Below are positions 8,813-16,842 of a stretch of 59,861 nt of DNA, piece by piece. This DNA comes from Frankia sp. AiPa1. Its GTDB lineage: Bacteria; Actinomycetota; Actinomycetes; Frankiales; Frankiaceae. A program made the translations under genes and the position numbers. Numbering within the stretch: position 1 is the stretch's first letter; each line of letters opens with the position of its first letter. The stretch covers positions 1 through 59,861 of the forward strand of contig NZ_JALKFZ020000163.1 of the NCBI RefSeq assembly GCF_023243075.1. Reading direction: 5' to 3'. The notes beneath the pieces are model-generated. The model was given only the letters and a program-made list of their open reading frames with translations, was not told where the DNA came from and ran no database searches.

Positions 8813-9880
8813 ATGTCCGTGCGTTCCCGTCTCGCTTTTCGTGCCGTCTCACGATTCCTCGTCGTCGTCGCATTGGCCGTGACCGCAGCGGCGTGCGACA
8901 GTGGCGCGTCGACCCGTTCCAGTAGTGGCGAGACTGCCGCTACCGCCACCCCGGTGGCCCTCAGCACGACCATCCCGTCCGGCACGACGCTGCGGGTGGG
9001 CGACCAGCTGGACTTCCTCAAGAACCTGCTGCACCTGTCCGGCCAGGACAGCGACTTCCCATACAAGGTCCAGTACTCGGCGTTCATCGGTGGCCCGCCG
9101 ATGCTTCAGGCCTTCGAGGCCGGAGCGCTCGACACCGGCACCGTCGGCAGCACTCCTCTGATCTTCGCGCAGGCCGGAAAGCAGGCGCTGCGCGCGGTGG
9201 CCGGATTCCAGTACAAGACGGGCAGCTATCAGCTCGTCAGCGCCCCGGGCCACACGGACATCACCGGCTGGAATTCCCTGCGGGGTAAGAAGGTCGCCTA
9301 CCAGAAGGGCACCGCGGGCGAGGCGGTGCTTCTCCAGGCCCTAGACAGCGCCGGGCTGAAGCTGTCCGACGTCACCTCGGTCGATATCCAGCAGACCCAG
9401 GTCGCCGCGGCGTTGCAAAGCGGCTCCGTCGACGCGGGCCTGTCCATCGAGCCACTGACCAGCGCCTTTCTGGCCAAGAACCCGACCGCCAGGAACGTCG
9501 CGAGCACGACGGAGCTGCCCGACCGTTCCAACTACATCATCGCCAGCGACTCGGTGCTCGCGAGCCCCGCGAAGACGGCCGCCGAGGCCGACTACATCAC
9601 CCGGCTGGCGAAGGCGTCCGTCTATCTCAGTTCGCACCCCGGCGTGTACACGAACGCCATCTACGTCACGTTGTACGGCCTGACCCAGGCTCGCGCGAAC
9701 GAGATCGTCGCCACCACCGGCACGCCGACCTTCGTCCAGCTTCCCGGCGGGATCATCGCCCCCCAGCAGCGTCTGGCCGACCTCTTCCAGAGCGCGGGTG
9801 AGATCCCGACGAAGGTCGACGTCTCCGAGGAGTTCGACACCCGGTTCAACCAGGTCGTCGCGAAGGCGCAGGGCCAATGA
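8813..9880 (+). CDS. ssuA: Sulfonate ABC transporter substrate-binding lipoprotein
   Basis: This 355-residue lipoprotein binds alkanesulfonates outside the membrane and delivers them to the permease. A basic N-terminus and hydrophobic segment end in a lipobox with the lipidated cysteine in TAAACDSG, about residue 28. The mature part is a type II periplasmic-binding fold of the NMT1/SsuA kind: the GGPPMLQAFEAGALDTGTVG segment (where GALD and GTVG bracket the ligand site), then LRGKKVAYQKGTAGEAVLLQAL and QVAAALQSGSVDA. The start could be the ATG at 8813 or a GTG six bases later. The stop overlaps the permease start as ATGA. The neighbours support sulfonate rather than taurine or nitrate as ligand. 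Confidence 0.85.
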   Translation: MSVRSRLAFRAVSRFLVVVALAVTAAACDSGASTRSSSGETAATATPVALSTTIPSGTTLRVGDQLDFLKNLLHLSGQDSDFPYKVQYSAFIGGPPMLQAFEAGALDTGTVGSTPLIFAQAGKQALRAVAGFQYKTGSYQLVSAPGHTDITGWNSLRGKKVAYQKGTAGEAVLLQALDSAGLKLSDVTSVDIQQTQVAAALQSGSVDAGLSIEPLTSAFLAKNPTARNVASTTELPDRSNYIIASDSVLASPAKTAAEADYITRLAKASVYLSSHPGVYTNAIYVTLYGLTQARANEIVATTGTPTFVQLPGGIIAPQQRLADLFQSAGEIPTKVDVSEEFDTRFNQVVAKAQGQ

Positions 9881-10761
9881 CAGGCTCCGATCTGACCAGG
9901 ACCGTCCGTGCGCCGGTCACCGGGCCGGTCATCGCCGCCGCGCAGCCCCGCCCCGGCCTGGTGCGACTGCCGACGCGTCGGCCCGACCAGGCGGCTCGGG
10001 CCCGCTTTCGAATTCCCCGCGGCGTCGAGCGGTTGGCGGGAGTGGTGCTGCTGTTCGCGGGATGGCAGACAGCGTCGAGCGCCGGGTGGCTCAGCCCGCG
10101 GGTGCTGGCGGGTCCCTCCGCGGTGGTCACCGTCGGCTGGGATCTCATCCAGGACGGAACGCTCTGGTCGGCGCTTCGGGCATCGTTGTGGCGGGTTCTG
10201 TGGGGCCTCGGGCTCGGTGTGCCCATCGGGGTGGTCCTCGCGCTCGCGTCCGGGCTGACCCGGGTCGGCGACGACCTCGTCGACGGGAACATCCAGATGC
10301 TGCGCTTCGTGCCGATCATCGGCCTGCAGCCCCTGCTCATCCTGTGGCTCGGACTGGGTGAGACCGCGAAGATCAGCCTGCTCGTGATGGGCGTGGCGTT
10401 CCCGATCTACGTGAACACCTCGGTCGCCATCAGGTCACTCAACCCGGGCTATCGCGAGCTTGCCGACGTCGCCGGGCTCGGCCGCGCCGCACTGATCCGT
10501 CACGTGGTCATTCCAGGTGCGCTGCCCAGCTTTCTCGTCGGCCTACGGCTCGCGACGGCCGTCGCCTGGCTGCTGCTGGTGTTCGCCGAGCAGATGAACG
10601 CCCACAGCGGCATCGGCTATCTCATGATCCGTGCACAGACGTTCTTCCAGTCGGACGTGATCGTGCTCTGCCTCGTCGTCTACGCCCTGCTCGGCCTGAT
10701 CTCGGACGGGCTCATCCGAATTCTCGACAGGAGGGTCCTACGTTGGCAGCCGGGACGCTGA
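9877..10761 (+). CDS. ssuC: Sulfonate ABC transporter permease
   Basis: This is the inner-membrane channel subunit of the sulfonate importer, 294 residues with about six TM helices after a polar N-terminus of about 50 residues. The importer loop is visible as ELADVAGLGRAALIRHVVIPGALP, the EAA-type sequence that docks the ATPase. The segment FVPIIGLQPLLILWLGLGE is characteristic of the SsuC/TauC group. The ATGA overlap with ssuA and the 19-bp overlap with the ATPase gene indicate coupled translation. Confidence 0.88.
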   Translation: MTGSDLTRTVRAPVTGPVIAAAQPRPGLVRLPTRRPDQAARARFRIPRGVERLAGVVLLFAGWQTASSAGWLSPRVLAGPSAVVTVGWDLIQDGTLWSALRASLWRVLWGLGLGVPIGVVLALASGLTRVGDDLVDGNIQMLRFVPIIGLQPLLILWLGLGETAKISLLVMGVAFPIYVNTSVAIRSLNPGYRELADVAGLGRAALIRHVVIPGALPSFLVGLRLATAVAWLLLVFAEQMNAHSGIGYLMIRAQTFFQSDVIVLCLVVYALLGLISDGLIRILDRRVLRWQPGR

Positions 10762-11663
10762 ACACGCACACCGCGGGGTCCACCCGACAGTCGGCGACCA
10801 CGACGGAGACCGCCGCGACGCAAGCAGCCACGTCGCCGGCCACCCCCACGTCGACAGCCACGACGGAGACGGCCACGACGGTTTCGGGCCACAACGTGTC
10901 GGGCACGACACCGACGGATGCCGCCGCCGGTTTCGTCACGCGCGGCCTGACCCGGTCGTTCGGACCGCGCCGGGTGCTGCGCGGCATCGATCTCGAGGCC
11001 GCGCCCGGCGAGTTCGTGGCGTTGCTCGGCCGCAGCGGCTCGGGCAAGAGCACCCTCCTGCGCGCCCTCGCCGGTCTCGACTCCGAGGCCGGCGGGGAGC
11101 TGCTCGTCCCCGAACGCCGGGCCGTCGTCTTCCAGGACCCGCGGCTGCTGCCGTGGAAGAGCGTGCTGGACAACGTGACTCTGGGTCAGCGCGGCGCCGC
11201 GGCGGCCGAACGCGGGCGCGCGGCGCTGGGCGAGGTCGGTCTGACCGGCCACGAGCGGGACTGGCCGAAGACCCTCTCCGGCGGCGAGGCACAACGCGCG
11301 GCTCTCGCCCGGGCCCTCGTCCGCGAGCCGGCGCTGCTCCTGCTCGATGAGCCCTTCGGCGCGCTCGACGCCCTGACCCGGATCAGGATGCACGCGCTGG
11401 TGCAGGAGCTGTGCGGCCGGCACCGGCCGACCGTCCTGCTCGTGACGCACGACGTCGACGAGGCGATCCTGCTGGCCGACCGCGTGCTGGTCCTCACCGA
11501 CGGGCACATCTCGCTCGACGTCCCCGTCGGGCTGCCCAGTCCGCGGCTACGCGGCGACGAGGCCTTCACCGTCCTGCGCTCGCGGCTCCTGCGCGAACTC
11601 GGCATCGACGAGAACGCCGCCGGTATCCACGCGTCGTCCGCGGCAGCACCGCAGGCCGGCTGA
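10743..11663 (+). CDS. ssuB: Sulfonate ABC transporter ATP-binding protein
   Basis: This 306-residue ATPase energises sulfonate import. Walker A is GRSGSGKST, the Q-loop VVFQDPRLLPW, the signature LSGGEAQRAAL, Walker B LLLLDEPFGALDAL and the switch histidine LLVTHDVDEA, all as in SsuB/TauB. The start appears to be the TTG at 10743, preceded by AGGAGGG at 7 nt; the next candidate starts lack such a site. The first 60 residues are a Thr/Ala-rich extension not found in most SsuB proteins and probably disordered. Confidence 0.88.
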   Translation: MAAGTLNTHTAGSTRQSATTTETAATQAATSPATPTSTATTETATTVSGHNVSGTTPTDAAAGFVTRGLTRSFGPRRVLRGIDLEAAPGEFVALLGRSGSGKSTLLRALAGLDSEAGGELLVPERRAVVFQDPRLLPWKSVLDNVTLGQRGAAAAERGRAALGEVGLTGHERDWPKTLSGGEAQRAALARALVREPALLLLDEPFGALDALTRIRMHALVQELCGRHRPTVLLVTHDVDEAILLADRVLVLTDGHISLDVPVGLPSPRLRGDEAFTVLRSRLLRELGIDENAAGIHASSAAAPQAG

Positions 11664-11782
11664 GCCGACCCCGGCGCATCGACCCCAGCCCCCCGGCCGC
11701 CCGGACGCCCGGCCGCCGCCGGCGTCTCCCACCCCAGGCCCCAGGCGCCACGTCCCGACCCACCTCGCAAGGAGATACCGCA

Positions 11783-12709
11783 ATGACCGTCACCGCTGAG
11801 CCAGAAGTGACCGTCCGCCCCGCCGCGGCCGGGTCCTCGGCGCCCGACCTCCCGTTCGAGGTGATCCCGCTCTCCGGCCACCTCGGCGCCGAGATTCCCG
11901 GCCTCGACCTGCGCACCCTCGACGACGGCGAGATCGCGGCGATCCGCACCGCCTGGCTGCACTACAAGGTCGTCTTCTTCCCGGGCCAGGATCTGACGCC
12001 GCGGGAGCACCTCGCCTTCGCCCGTCGCTTCGGCGAGCCGACGGAGGGCCACCCGGTGATCCCGGGTCTGGCTGACCAACCCGAGGTGTTCCAGATCAAC
12101 TACACCGAGGCCAGGGAGCTCGCGGCGGCCTATGGCAAGGTCAGCGACGTCTCGCGCGGACTGCACTGGCACACCGACGTGACCTTCGTGAAGCGCCCGC
12201 CGCTCGGCTCGATCCTGCGCGCGGTCGAGGTGCCCCGGGCCGGGGGTGACACCCTGTTCTCCAGCCAGGAGGCCGCCTTCGACGATCTCAGCCCGGCGCT
12301 GCAGGAGTTCCTGAGCACACTGACCGCCGTCCACGACGGCGAGGACCAGTTCAGGGTCATCCTCGACCTGGTCGGCGAGGGCCACTGGGAGGGCGAGACC
12401 TTCACCAAGCTCGAGCCGGTCGAGCACCCGGTCGTGCGCACGCACCCGGAGACCGGAAAGCGGTCGCTGTTCGTGAACCCCGGCTTCACCTCCCACATCA
12501 AGGAGCTGAAGCCCGCCGAGAGCGACGCGCTGCTCGCCTTCCTCTACCATCATTCGGTGCGCCCGGAGTTCACGTTGCGCTACCACTGGCAGCCGGGAAC
12601 CATCGGCTTCTGGGACAACCGCGCGACCCAGCACGCCGTCGTCGGCGACTTCGGCAACGCACACCGCGTGATCCAGCGCGTCACCCTGCGCGGCGACGAG
12701 CCCCGCTGA
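11783..12709 (+). CDS. TauD/TfdA-family 2-oxoglutarate-dependent dioxygenase
   Basis: This 308-residue non-haem iron enzyme probably hydroxylates an alkyl sulfonate or sulfate ester at the carbon next to sulfur, so that sulfite or sulfate leaves. The iron ligands are seen in LHWHTDVTF (HxD) and in ATQHAVVGDF (distal His); the arginine that binds 2-oxoglutarate is in HRVIQRVTLRG. Length and motifs match TauD and AtsK. The ATG at 11783 follows AAGGAGAT. It is 119 bp after ssuB, in line with one sulfur-scavenging operon. TauD and AtsK preferences cannot be separated from the sequence, so no symbol is given. Confidence 0.85.
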   Translation: MTVTAEPEVTVRPAAAGSSAPDLPFEVIPLSGHLGAEIPGLDLRTLDDGEIAAIRTAWLHYKVVFFPGQDLTPREHLAFARRFGEPTEGHPVIPGLADQPEVFQINYTEARELAAAYGKVSDVSRGLHWHTDVTFVKRPPLGSILRAVEVPRAGGDTLFSSQEAAFDDLSPALQEFLSTLTAVHDGEDQFRVILDLVGEGHWEGETFTKLEPVEHPVVRTHPETGKRSLFVNPGFTSHIKELKPAESDALLAFLYHHSVRPEFTLRYHWQPGTIGFWDNRATQHAVVGDFGNAHRVIQRVTLRGDEPR

Positions 12710-12732
12710 CTCTCGCGAACGCCGTGACCATC

Positions 12733-12769
12733 GAGGGTCCGGCCAGTCCAACCGGACCGCCGGACCCTC
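12733..12769 (+). terminator. Hairpin terminator after the ssu/dioxygenase operon
   Basis: Perfect 10-bp arms GAGGGTCCGG and CCGGACCCTC enclose a 17-nt loop, 24 bp after the dioxygenase stop. There is no T run, but U-less hairpins are common terminators in high-GC actinobacteria. Confidence 0.6.
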
Positions 12770-12816
12770 ATCGCACTCCCATACCAGTTCACTGCACCTC
12801 AGGTCGCCTGCCGCGG

Positions 12817-12849
12817 TTGGATAAGCGAGCCGTACGGACGAATTAAGAT
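12817..12849 (+). promoter_or_regulatory. Possible leaderless promoter of the SDR gene
   Basis: TAAGAT at 12844-12849 lies exactly six bases before the ATG at 12856, so transcription would begin at or next to the start codon. TTGGAT at 12817-12822 is the best -35 candidate, but its 21-bp spacing is long. No Shine-Dalgarno sequence precedes the gene, which fits a leaderless message. Confidence 0.4.
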
Positions 12850-12855
12850 GATCTC

Positions 12856-13602
12856 ATGGACTTTGAGGGCAAAGTGGTACTCATCACTGGCTCGACGAGT
12901 GGGATCGGCGCAGCGACTGCTGCCCTGTTCGCCTCGCGCGGCGCCCATGTTCTTGTCACTGGTCGTGACCCGGACCGAGGGCGCGAGGTCGTCGCGGACA
13001 TTCGCGCGGCCCACGGCGAAGGGGAATTCCTGCCAGCGGTGCTGTCTGATGCGGCGAGCGCGCGGGACCTGGCAGCGCGGGCGACCGAGGTCGCCGGCCG
13101 CGTGGATGTTCTGATCAACAACGCGGCGATCGCCTCGTTCGGTTCCACCGGCGACATGACCGAGCGGGCGTTCGAGGACATGTATGCGATCAACGTCAAG
13201 GTCCCGTACTTCCTGGTCGGCGCCCTGGCACCGGCGATGGCGCAGCGCGCGAGCGGCATCGTCGTGAATGTCACGACGATGGTCGCCGGCTTCGGCGCGG
13301 CCGGCTCGTCCATCTATGCCTCCAGCAAGGCCGCGCTCAACGCGCTGACCAAATCCTGGGCCGCGGAGTACGGGCCTCACGGGGTGCGGGTCAACGCGGT
13401 GGCACCAGGGCCGACCTACACCGAAGGGACGCGGGTGGGGTACGGAGTACAGGCGTTGGAGCGACTGGCGTCGCGTGCCCCAGCACGGCGCGTTGCCGAC
13501 GCCGCGGAAATCGCGCGGGTCATCGCCTTCCTCGCCAGCGACGAGGCCAGCTTCATACACGGCGTGGTCCTCAACGCGGACGGTGGCCGCGGCGCGGTGT
13601 GA
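12856..13602 (+). CDS. SDR family oxidoreductase
   Basis: This is a 248-residue classical short-chain dehydrogenase with a Rossmann fold. The cofactor loop is TGSTSGIG, then the NNAA motif, then the active-site YASSK with Y154 and K158. The catalytic serine expected 13 residues before the tyrosine is threonine here (T141, in NVTTMV). The C-terminus SFIHGVVLNADGG is typical of the family. The residue after the second strand (TGRD) suggests NADP rather than NAD. It stands alone after the sulfur operon and faces the TetR gene. The substrate is unknown. Confidence 0.85.
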   Translation: MDFEGKVVLITGSTSGIGAATAALFASRGAHVLVTGRDPDRGREVVADIRAAHGEGEFLPAVLSDAASARDLAARATEVAGRVDVLINNAAIASFGSTGDMTERAFEDMYAINVKVPYFLVGALAPAMAQRASGIVVNVTTMVAGFGAAGSSIYASSKAALNALTKSWAAEYGPHGVRVNAVAPGPTYTEGTRVGYGVQALERLASRAPARRVADAAEIARVIAFLASDEASFIHGVVLNADGGRGAV

Positions 13603-13710
13603 TCGCGCGCGGCCCACAACCGCGGACCCCGGAAAGAAGCCCACGGAAGATCGCCGGCAGGCTCGATCCTGCTGCGGTTCGATGGATGAGAAGGCGGTAC
13701 GGTCCAGCGA

Positions 13711-14487
13711 TCATGCGCGGCCGTCTCGATCTCGGTGGATGAAGGTGCCGGTGCGCGTCCCGAAGCGGAACCGGGCGTCCGGTGCCCGTGCGGCCGTGGC
13801 CGGGACCGGGCCGAAGAGAGTGGTGCGCAGGGACGGGCCGAAGGCGCGGACTATTTCATCGGGGCGCATGGATGCCACGGGTTCGGCGGCGAGCAGGTAG
13901 CGGGTGAAGATCAGGCCGCCGATCTGGGTGACGAAGATGCCGGCACGCCTCTGGGCGTCGGCCCCGCCGATGCGCTCGGCCAGCCGGTCGACGAGCTGGC
14001 GGTGGATGCCGCCACGGATCAGCGCGGCGAGCTCGGGATCCGCCATCGCGGCGCGGATGCCGGCGATCAGCGGGACACCGGTCTCCGGGTTGTCGTATGC
14101 GGCGAGCAGGGTCGGGAGCAGGCGCTGCGGCAAAGTTTCAAGATCACCGCGGAGCAGGCCGGCCATGATGTCCGTGGGGCTGAGGGTGAGTTCGAGGACG
14201 GCGGCGAACAGGCCGCTCTTGGACCCGAAGTAGTAGCTGATCAACGCCGCGTCGACACCGGCATCGGCGGCCAGCGAGCGCATGGTGACCGCCTCATAGC
14301 CCTCACGGCGGAACCGATCCCGCGCCACCTCGAGGATCTGACCGCGCACGTCCGGACGGCCCGGCCGCCGGCCGCGCGGGGGCGGCGTGGGCGTCAGGTC
14401 CGCCCCCACCTCCACCTCCACCTCCGACGCCGACTGAGGCTCCGGCTCGACGTGCGGCTCGGGGAGCGGCTCCGCCGAATAATTCAT
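13711..14487 (-). CDS. TetR family transcriptional regulator
   Basis: This 258-residue repressor has its DNA-binding helix-turn-helix at about residues 42-88: ILEVARDRFRREGYEAVTMRSLAADAGVDAALISYYFGSK is the classic TetR pattern. The rest is a helical ligand-binding domain. An acidic Glu/Val/Pro-rich tail precedes the DNA-binding part. The ATG at 14487 has no clear ribosome site, and the palindrome at 14489-14504 lies directly against it; GTG codons in the Glu-Val repeat, preceded by GGAGG-like sequence, are alternative starts. The divergent MFS exporter is the likely target. Confidence 0.85.
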   Translation of the reverse strand: MNYSAEPLPEPHVEPEPQSASEVEVEVGADLTPTPPPRGRRPGRPDVRGQILEVARDRFRREGYEAVTMRSLAADAGVDAALISYYFGSKSGLFAAVLELTLSPTDIMAGLLRGDLETLPQRLLPTLLAAYDNPETGVPLIAGIRAAMADPELAALIRGGIHRQLVDRLAERIGGADAQRRAGIFVTQIGGLIFTRYLLAAEPVASMRPDEIVRAFGPSLRTTLFGPVPATAARAPDARFRFGTRTGTFIHRDRDGRA

Positions 14488-14488
14488 C

Positions 14489-14504
14489 ACGGTTGAACAA
14501 CCGT
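14489..14504. promoter_or_regulatory. Perfect 16-bp palindrome, candidate TetR operator
   Basis: ACGGTTG and CAACCGT form 7-bp perfect arms separated by AA. It sits between the divergent TetR and MFS genes and touches the TetR start codon, so a bound repressor would block its own gene. Size and position match many TetR operators. Confidence 0.6.
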
Positions 14505-14566
14505 AGTTCCTGAGAGCACGGTCGGTCCAGAGCTCGATGACCCGCCACTCCGAAAGGACCCGGACC

Positions 14567-16225
14567 ATGACCACGCCAGCCGCCGTCCCTGCCTCGAACA
14601 CCGCGCCCCGGCACCAGAAGGCGCCACCGTCCGCGACGGGCGGAGGGCCATCGCCATCCGTCCGTGCCGGTGCGGACGACGCGGACGCCGGAGGCGGCGC
14701 CAGCGGCCGTGCCAGCGGCGGCGGGAGAGAGGCGGACCGGACCGACACGTCGTCGGACGGCTCGGGGCTGCGGCACGGGCGAGTGCTGGCGGTGACCTGC
14801 CTGGGGCTGGCGACGGTGGTGTCGGCGATGTCGTCACTGAACGTGGCGTTGCCGTCGATCGCGACGGACACGCACGCCTCGCAGACCCGGCTGTCGTGGA
14901 TCATCGATGCCTACAGCCTCGTCTTCGCCTCTCTGCTGCTGCCGGCGGGAGCGCTCGGAGACCGGCTCGGTCGGCGCCGCGCGCTGCTCGCGGGGCTTGC
15001 GATCTTCGGAGCCGGGTCGGCGGCGGCGCCGTTCACGTCCAGTGCGGCGGCGCTGATCGGGTTGCGCTGCGTTCTCGGGCTCGGGGCTGCGCTGGTGATG
15101 CCGGCGACGCTGTCGACGATCACGGGGACGTTCCCCCGGGAGCGGCGGGCTGCGGCGGTCAGCGTCTGGGCCGCGGTCGCCGGGTCGAGCGCCGTCGTCG
15201 GCGTGCTCGCGTCGGGGCTGCTGCTCGAGGTGTGGTCCTGGCGAGCGGTGTTCGTCCTCGGCGTGGTGCTCGCCGCCGTCGCCCTGCTCGGGACCTGGCG
15301 GTTCGTGCCGGACACCGCCGACCCGCAGCATCCGCCGATCGACGTTGTCGGCGCGGTGCTCGCCGTCGCCGGGCTCGGCGCGCTGGTCTACTCGATCATC
15401 GAGGCGCCGGAGCATGGCTGGCTGTCGGCAGCCACCCTGGTGGGGATCGGCCTCGGAGCGGTGCTGCTGGCCGGATTCGTCGGCTGGGAGCTGCGCACGT
15501 CCAACCCGTTGCTGGACCCGCGGCTGTTCACCCGGCCGGCGTTCGCGGCCGGATCACTGTCGATCATGTTGCAGTTCTTCGCGTTCTTCGGCCTGATCTT
15601 CGTGCTGATGCAGTATCTGCAGCTCGTCCGGGGTGACAGTGCGCTGATGGCGGCGGTCAGTGTGCTGCCGATGACCGCGGGCCTGATTCCCGCGTCCAGG
15701 CTCGCCCCGAAGCTCGCCGGCCGGATCGGCGCCCGCGCCTGCTGCGTGGCCGGGCTGCTGCTGCTCACCGCGGGGATGGCGATCCTGGCCCAGGTGGACG
15801 AGGGCAGCTCCTATGGACTCCTTGCCGGCGGCCTGTTCCCGCTCGGTCTCGGGATGGGATTCGCGATGACACCGGCCACGACCGCCATCACCGACAGCCT
15901 GCCGCCAGCGCTGCAGGGCGTCGGGTCGGCCGTCAATGACCTGTCCCGCGAGCTGGGCGGGGCGCTCGGGATCGCCGTGCTCGGCAGCCTGCTCGGCTCG
16001 GCCTACCGCTCCCACCTGTCGCTGCCCGCGGCCGTACCGCCGGCACTCGCCGACAAGGCCCGCGCGTCCTTCGGCCTGGCGGCCCACCTCGGCGAACCGG
16101 TCCGCGGCCACGCCCAGTCGGCGTTCGTCGACGGCATGACCGTCGCCCTGCTCGGCGGCGCCGCCGCGACCGCCCTGGCCGCCATCGCCGTCGCCCTCCT
16201 GCTCCGCCCCCACCGAACCGACTGA
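14567..16225 (+). CDS. DHA2-family MFS exporter
   Basis: This exporter of 552 residues has about 14 predicted TM helices after a 75-residue Gly/Ala/Asp-rich N-terminal tail. TM1 carries SSLNVALPSIATDTHAS; motif A is GALGDRLGRRRALL; motif C-like GVLASGLLLEVWSWRAVF follows. The segment DSLPPALQGVGSAVNDLSRELGGALG is typical of the EmrB/QacA group. The ATG at 14567 follows GAAAGGA; an in-frame ATG 30 bp upstream is a weaker choice. It is divergent from TetR with an operator between them, so induced export of a toxic compound is likely. Confidence 0.85.
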   Translation: MTTPAAVPASNTAPRHQKAPPSATGGGPSPSVRAGADDADAGGGASGRASGGGREADRTDTSSDGSGLRHGRVLAVTCLGLATVVSAMSSLNVALPSIATDTHASQTRLSWIIDAYSLVFASLLLPAGALGDRLGRRRALLAGLAIFGAGSAAAPFTSSAAALIGLRCVLGLGAALVMPATLSTITGTFPRERRAAAVSVWAAVAGSSAVVGVLASGLLLEVWSWRAVFVLGVVLAAVALLGTWRFVPDTADPQHPPIDVVGAVLAVAGLGALVYSIIEAPEHGWLSAATLVGIGLGAVLLAGFVGWELRTSNPLLDPRLFTRPAFAAGSLSIMLQFFAFFGLIFVLMQYLQLVRGDSALMAAVSVLPMTAGLIPASRLAPKLAGRIGARACCVAGLLLLTAGMAILAQVDEGSSYGLLAGGLFPLGLGMGFAMTPATTAITDSLPPALQGVGSAVNDLSRELGGALGIAVLGSLLGSAYRSHLSLPAAVPPALADKARASFGLAAHLGEPVRGHAQSAFVDGMTVALLGGAAATALAAIAVALLLRPHRTD

Positions 16226-16304
16226 CCTGCGACCGCCGCGGACCTCAGCCGTCACAGGGGCGTCCACATTCGTCGATGGTCACGCCCCGCAGCGGGCACC
16301 GAGT

Positions 16305-16380
16305 CAAGATCCCGCTACACAGGTCGCCGTGGGGGGCAAATCGGACACAAATCCCCCCACGGCGACCTGTTTGAATCTTG
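16305..16380 (+). repeat. 76-bp palindromic repeat, copy A
   Basis: The element runs from CAAGAT to ATCTTG. Inside, perfect 18-bp arms (16319-16336 and 16353-16370, starting ACAGGTCGCCG) enclose a 16-nt loop with CAAATCGGACAC. Copies of exactly the same length occur at 18985-19060 and 35399-35474 (the latter inverted, 70 of 76 positions identical). It lies 79 bp after the MFS stop and could also act as a terminator. Confidence 0.85.
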
Positions 16381-16842
16381 GGGCCGCATTACCCTAGATT
16401 CGCCATCACAGATCGTGATACTCCAGGCTTGATGGCACCACGCGCGATGAGATTTGACGGGCTGCTGTGATTCCCGCCGTACTGTCCGCCGCGCTCGGGA
16501 GCGCTCCACTGCCGCCCAGCGGGCACGCGCAGACCGGCTGCCTGGGGCGACCGTACGCGTGACCCCCTGCGATCGCATGGCCGGTCCGGCCCTGCGGCGA
16601 CGACGGCGGGTGATGAGCGGGCGGACTGACAGGCACCACCTGCCCGCCGTGAACGGGCGGCGGGGTAACGTACGCCGATCCAGGACGACGGCGCGATCAT
16701 GTCCTGGTTCCCGCGGGCACACCACCGGCGGTGGTGTGCCGAGGCCGAGGCCGGGGATCAAGCACGATCAAGGTCGAGACCGAAGCCGCCGCGACCGCGC
16801 CGCCCCTGCCCCCGGTCCGCGGATGGAAGTGGTTCCTACGTG
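16381..16842. other. 462-bp gap without a clear gene
   Basis: Short open frames exist, but none shows a recognisable product or a good ribosome site. The frame of the next gene stays open through the last 144 bp, so that gene could begin earlier, at the ATG at 16699. Confidence 0.4.
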
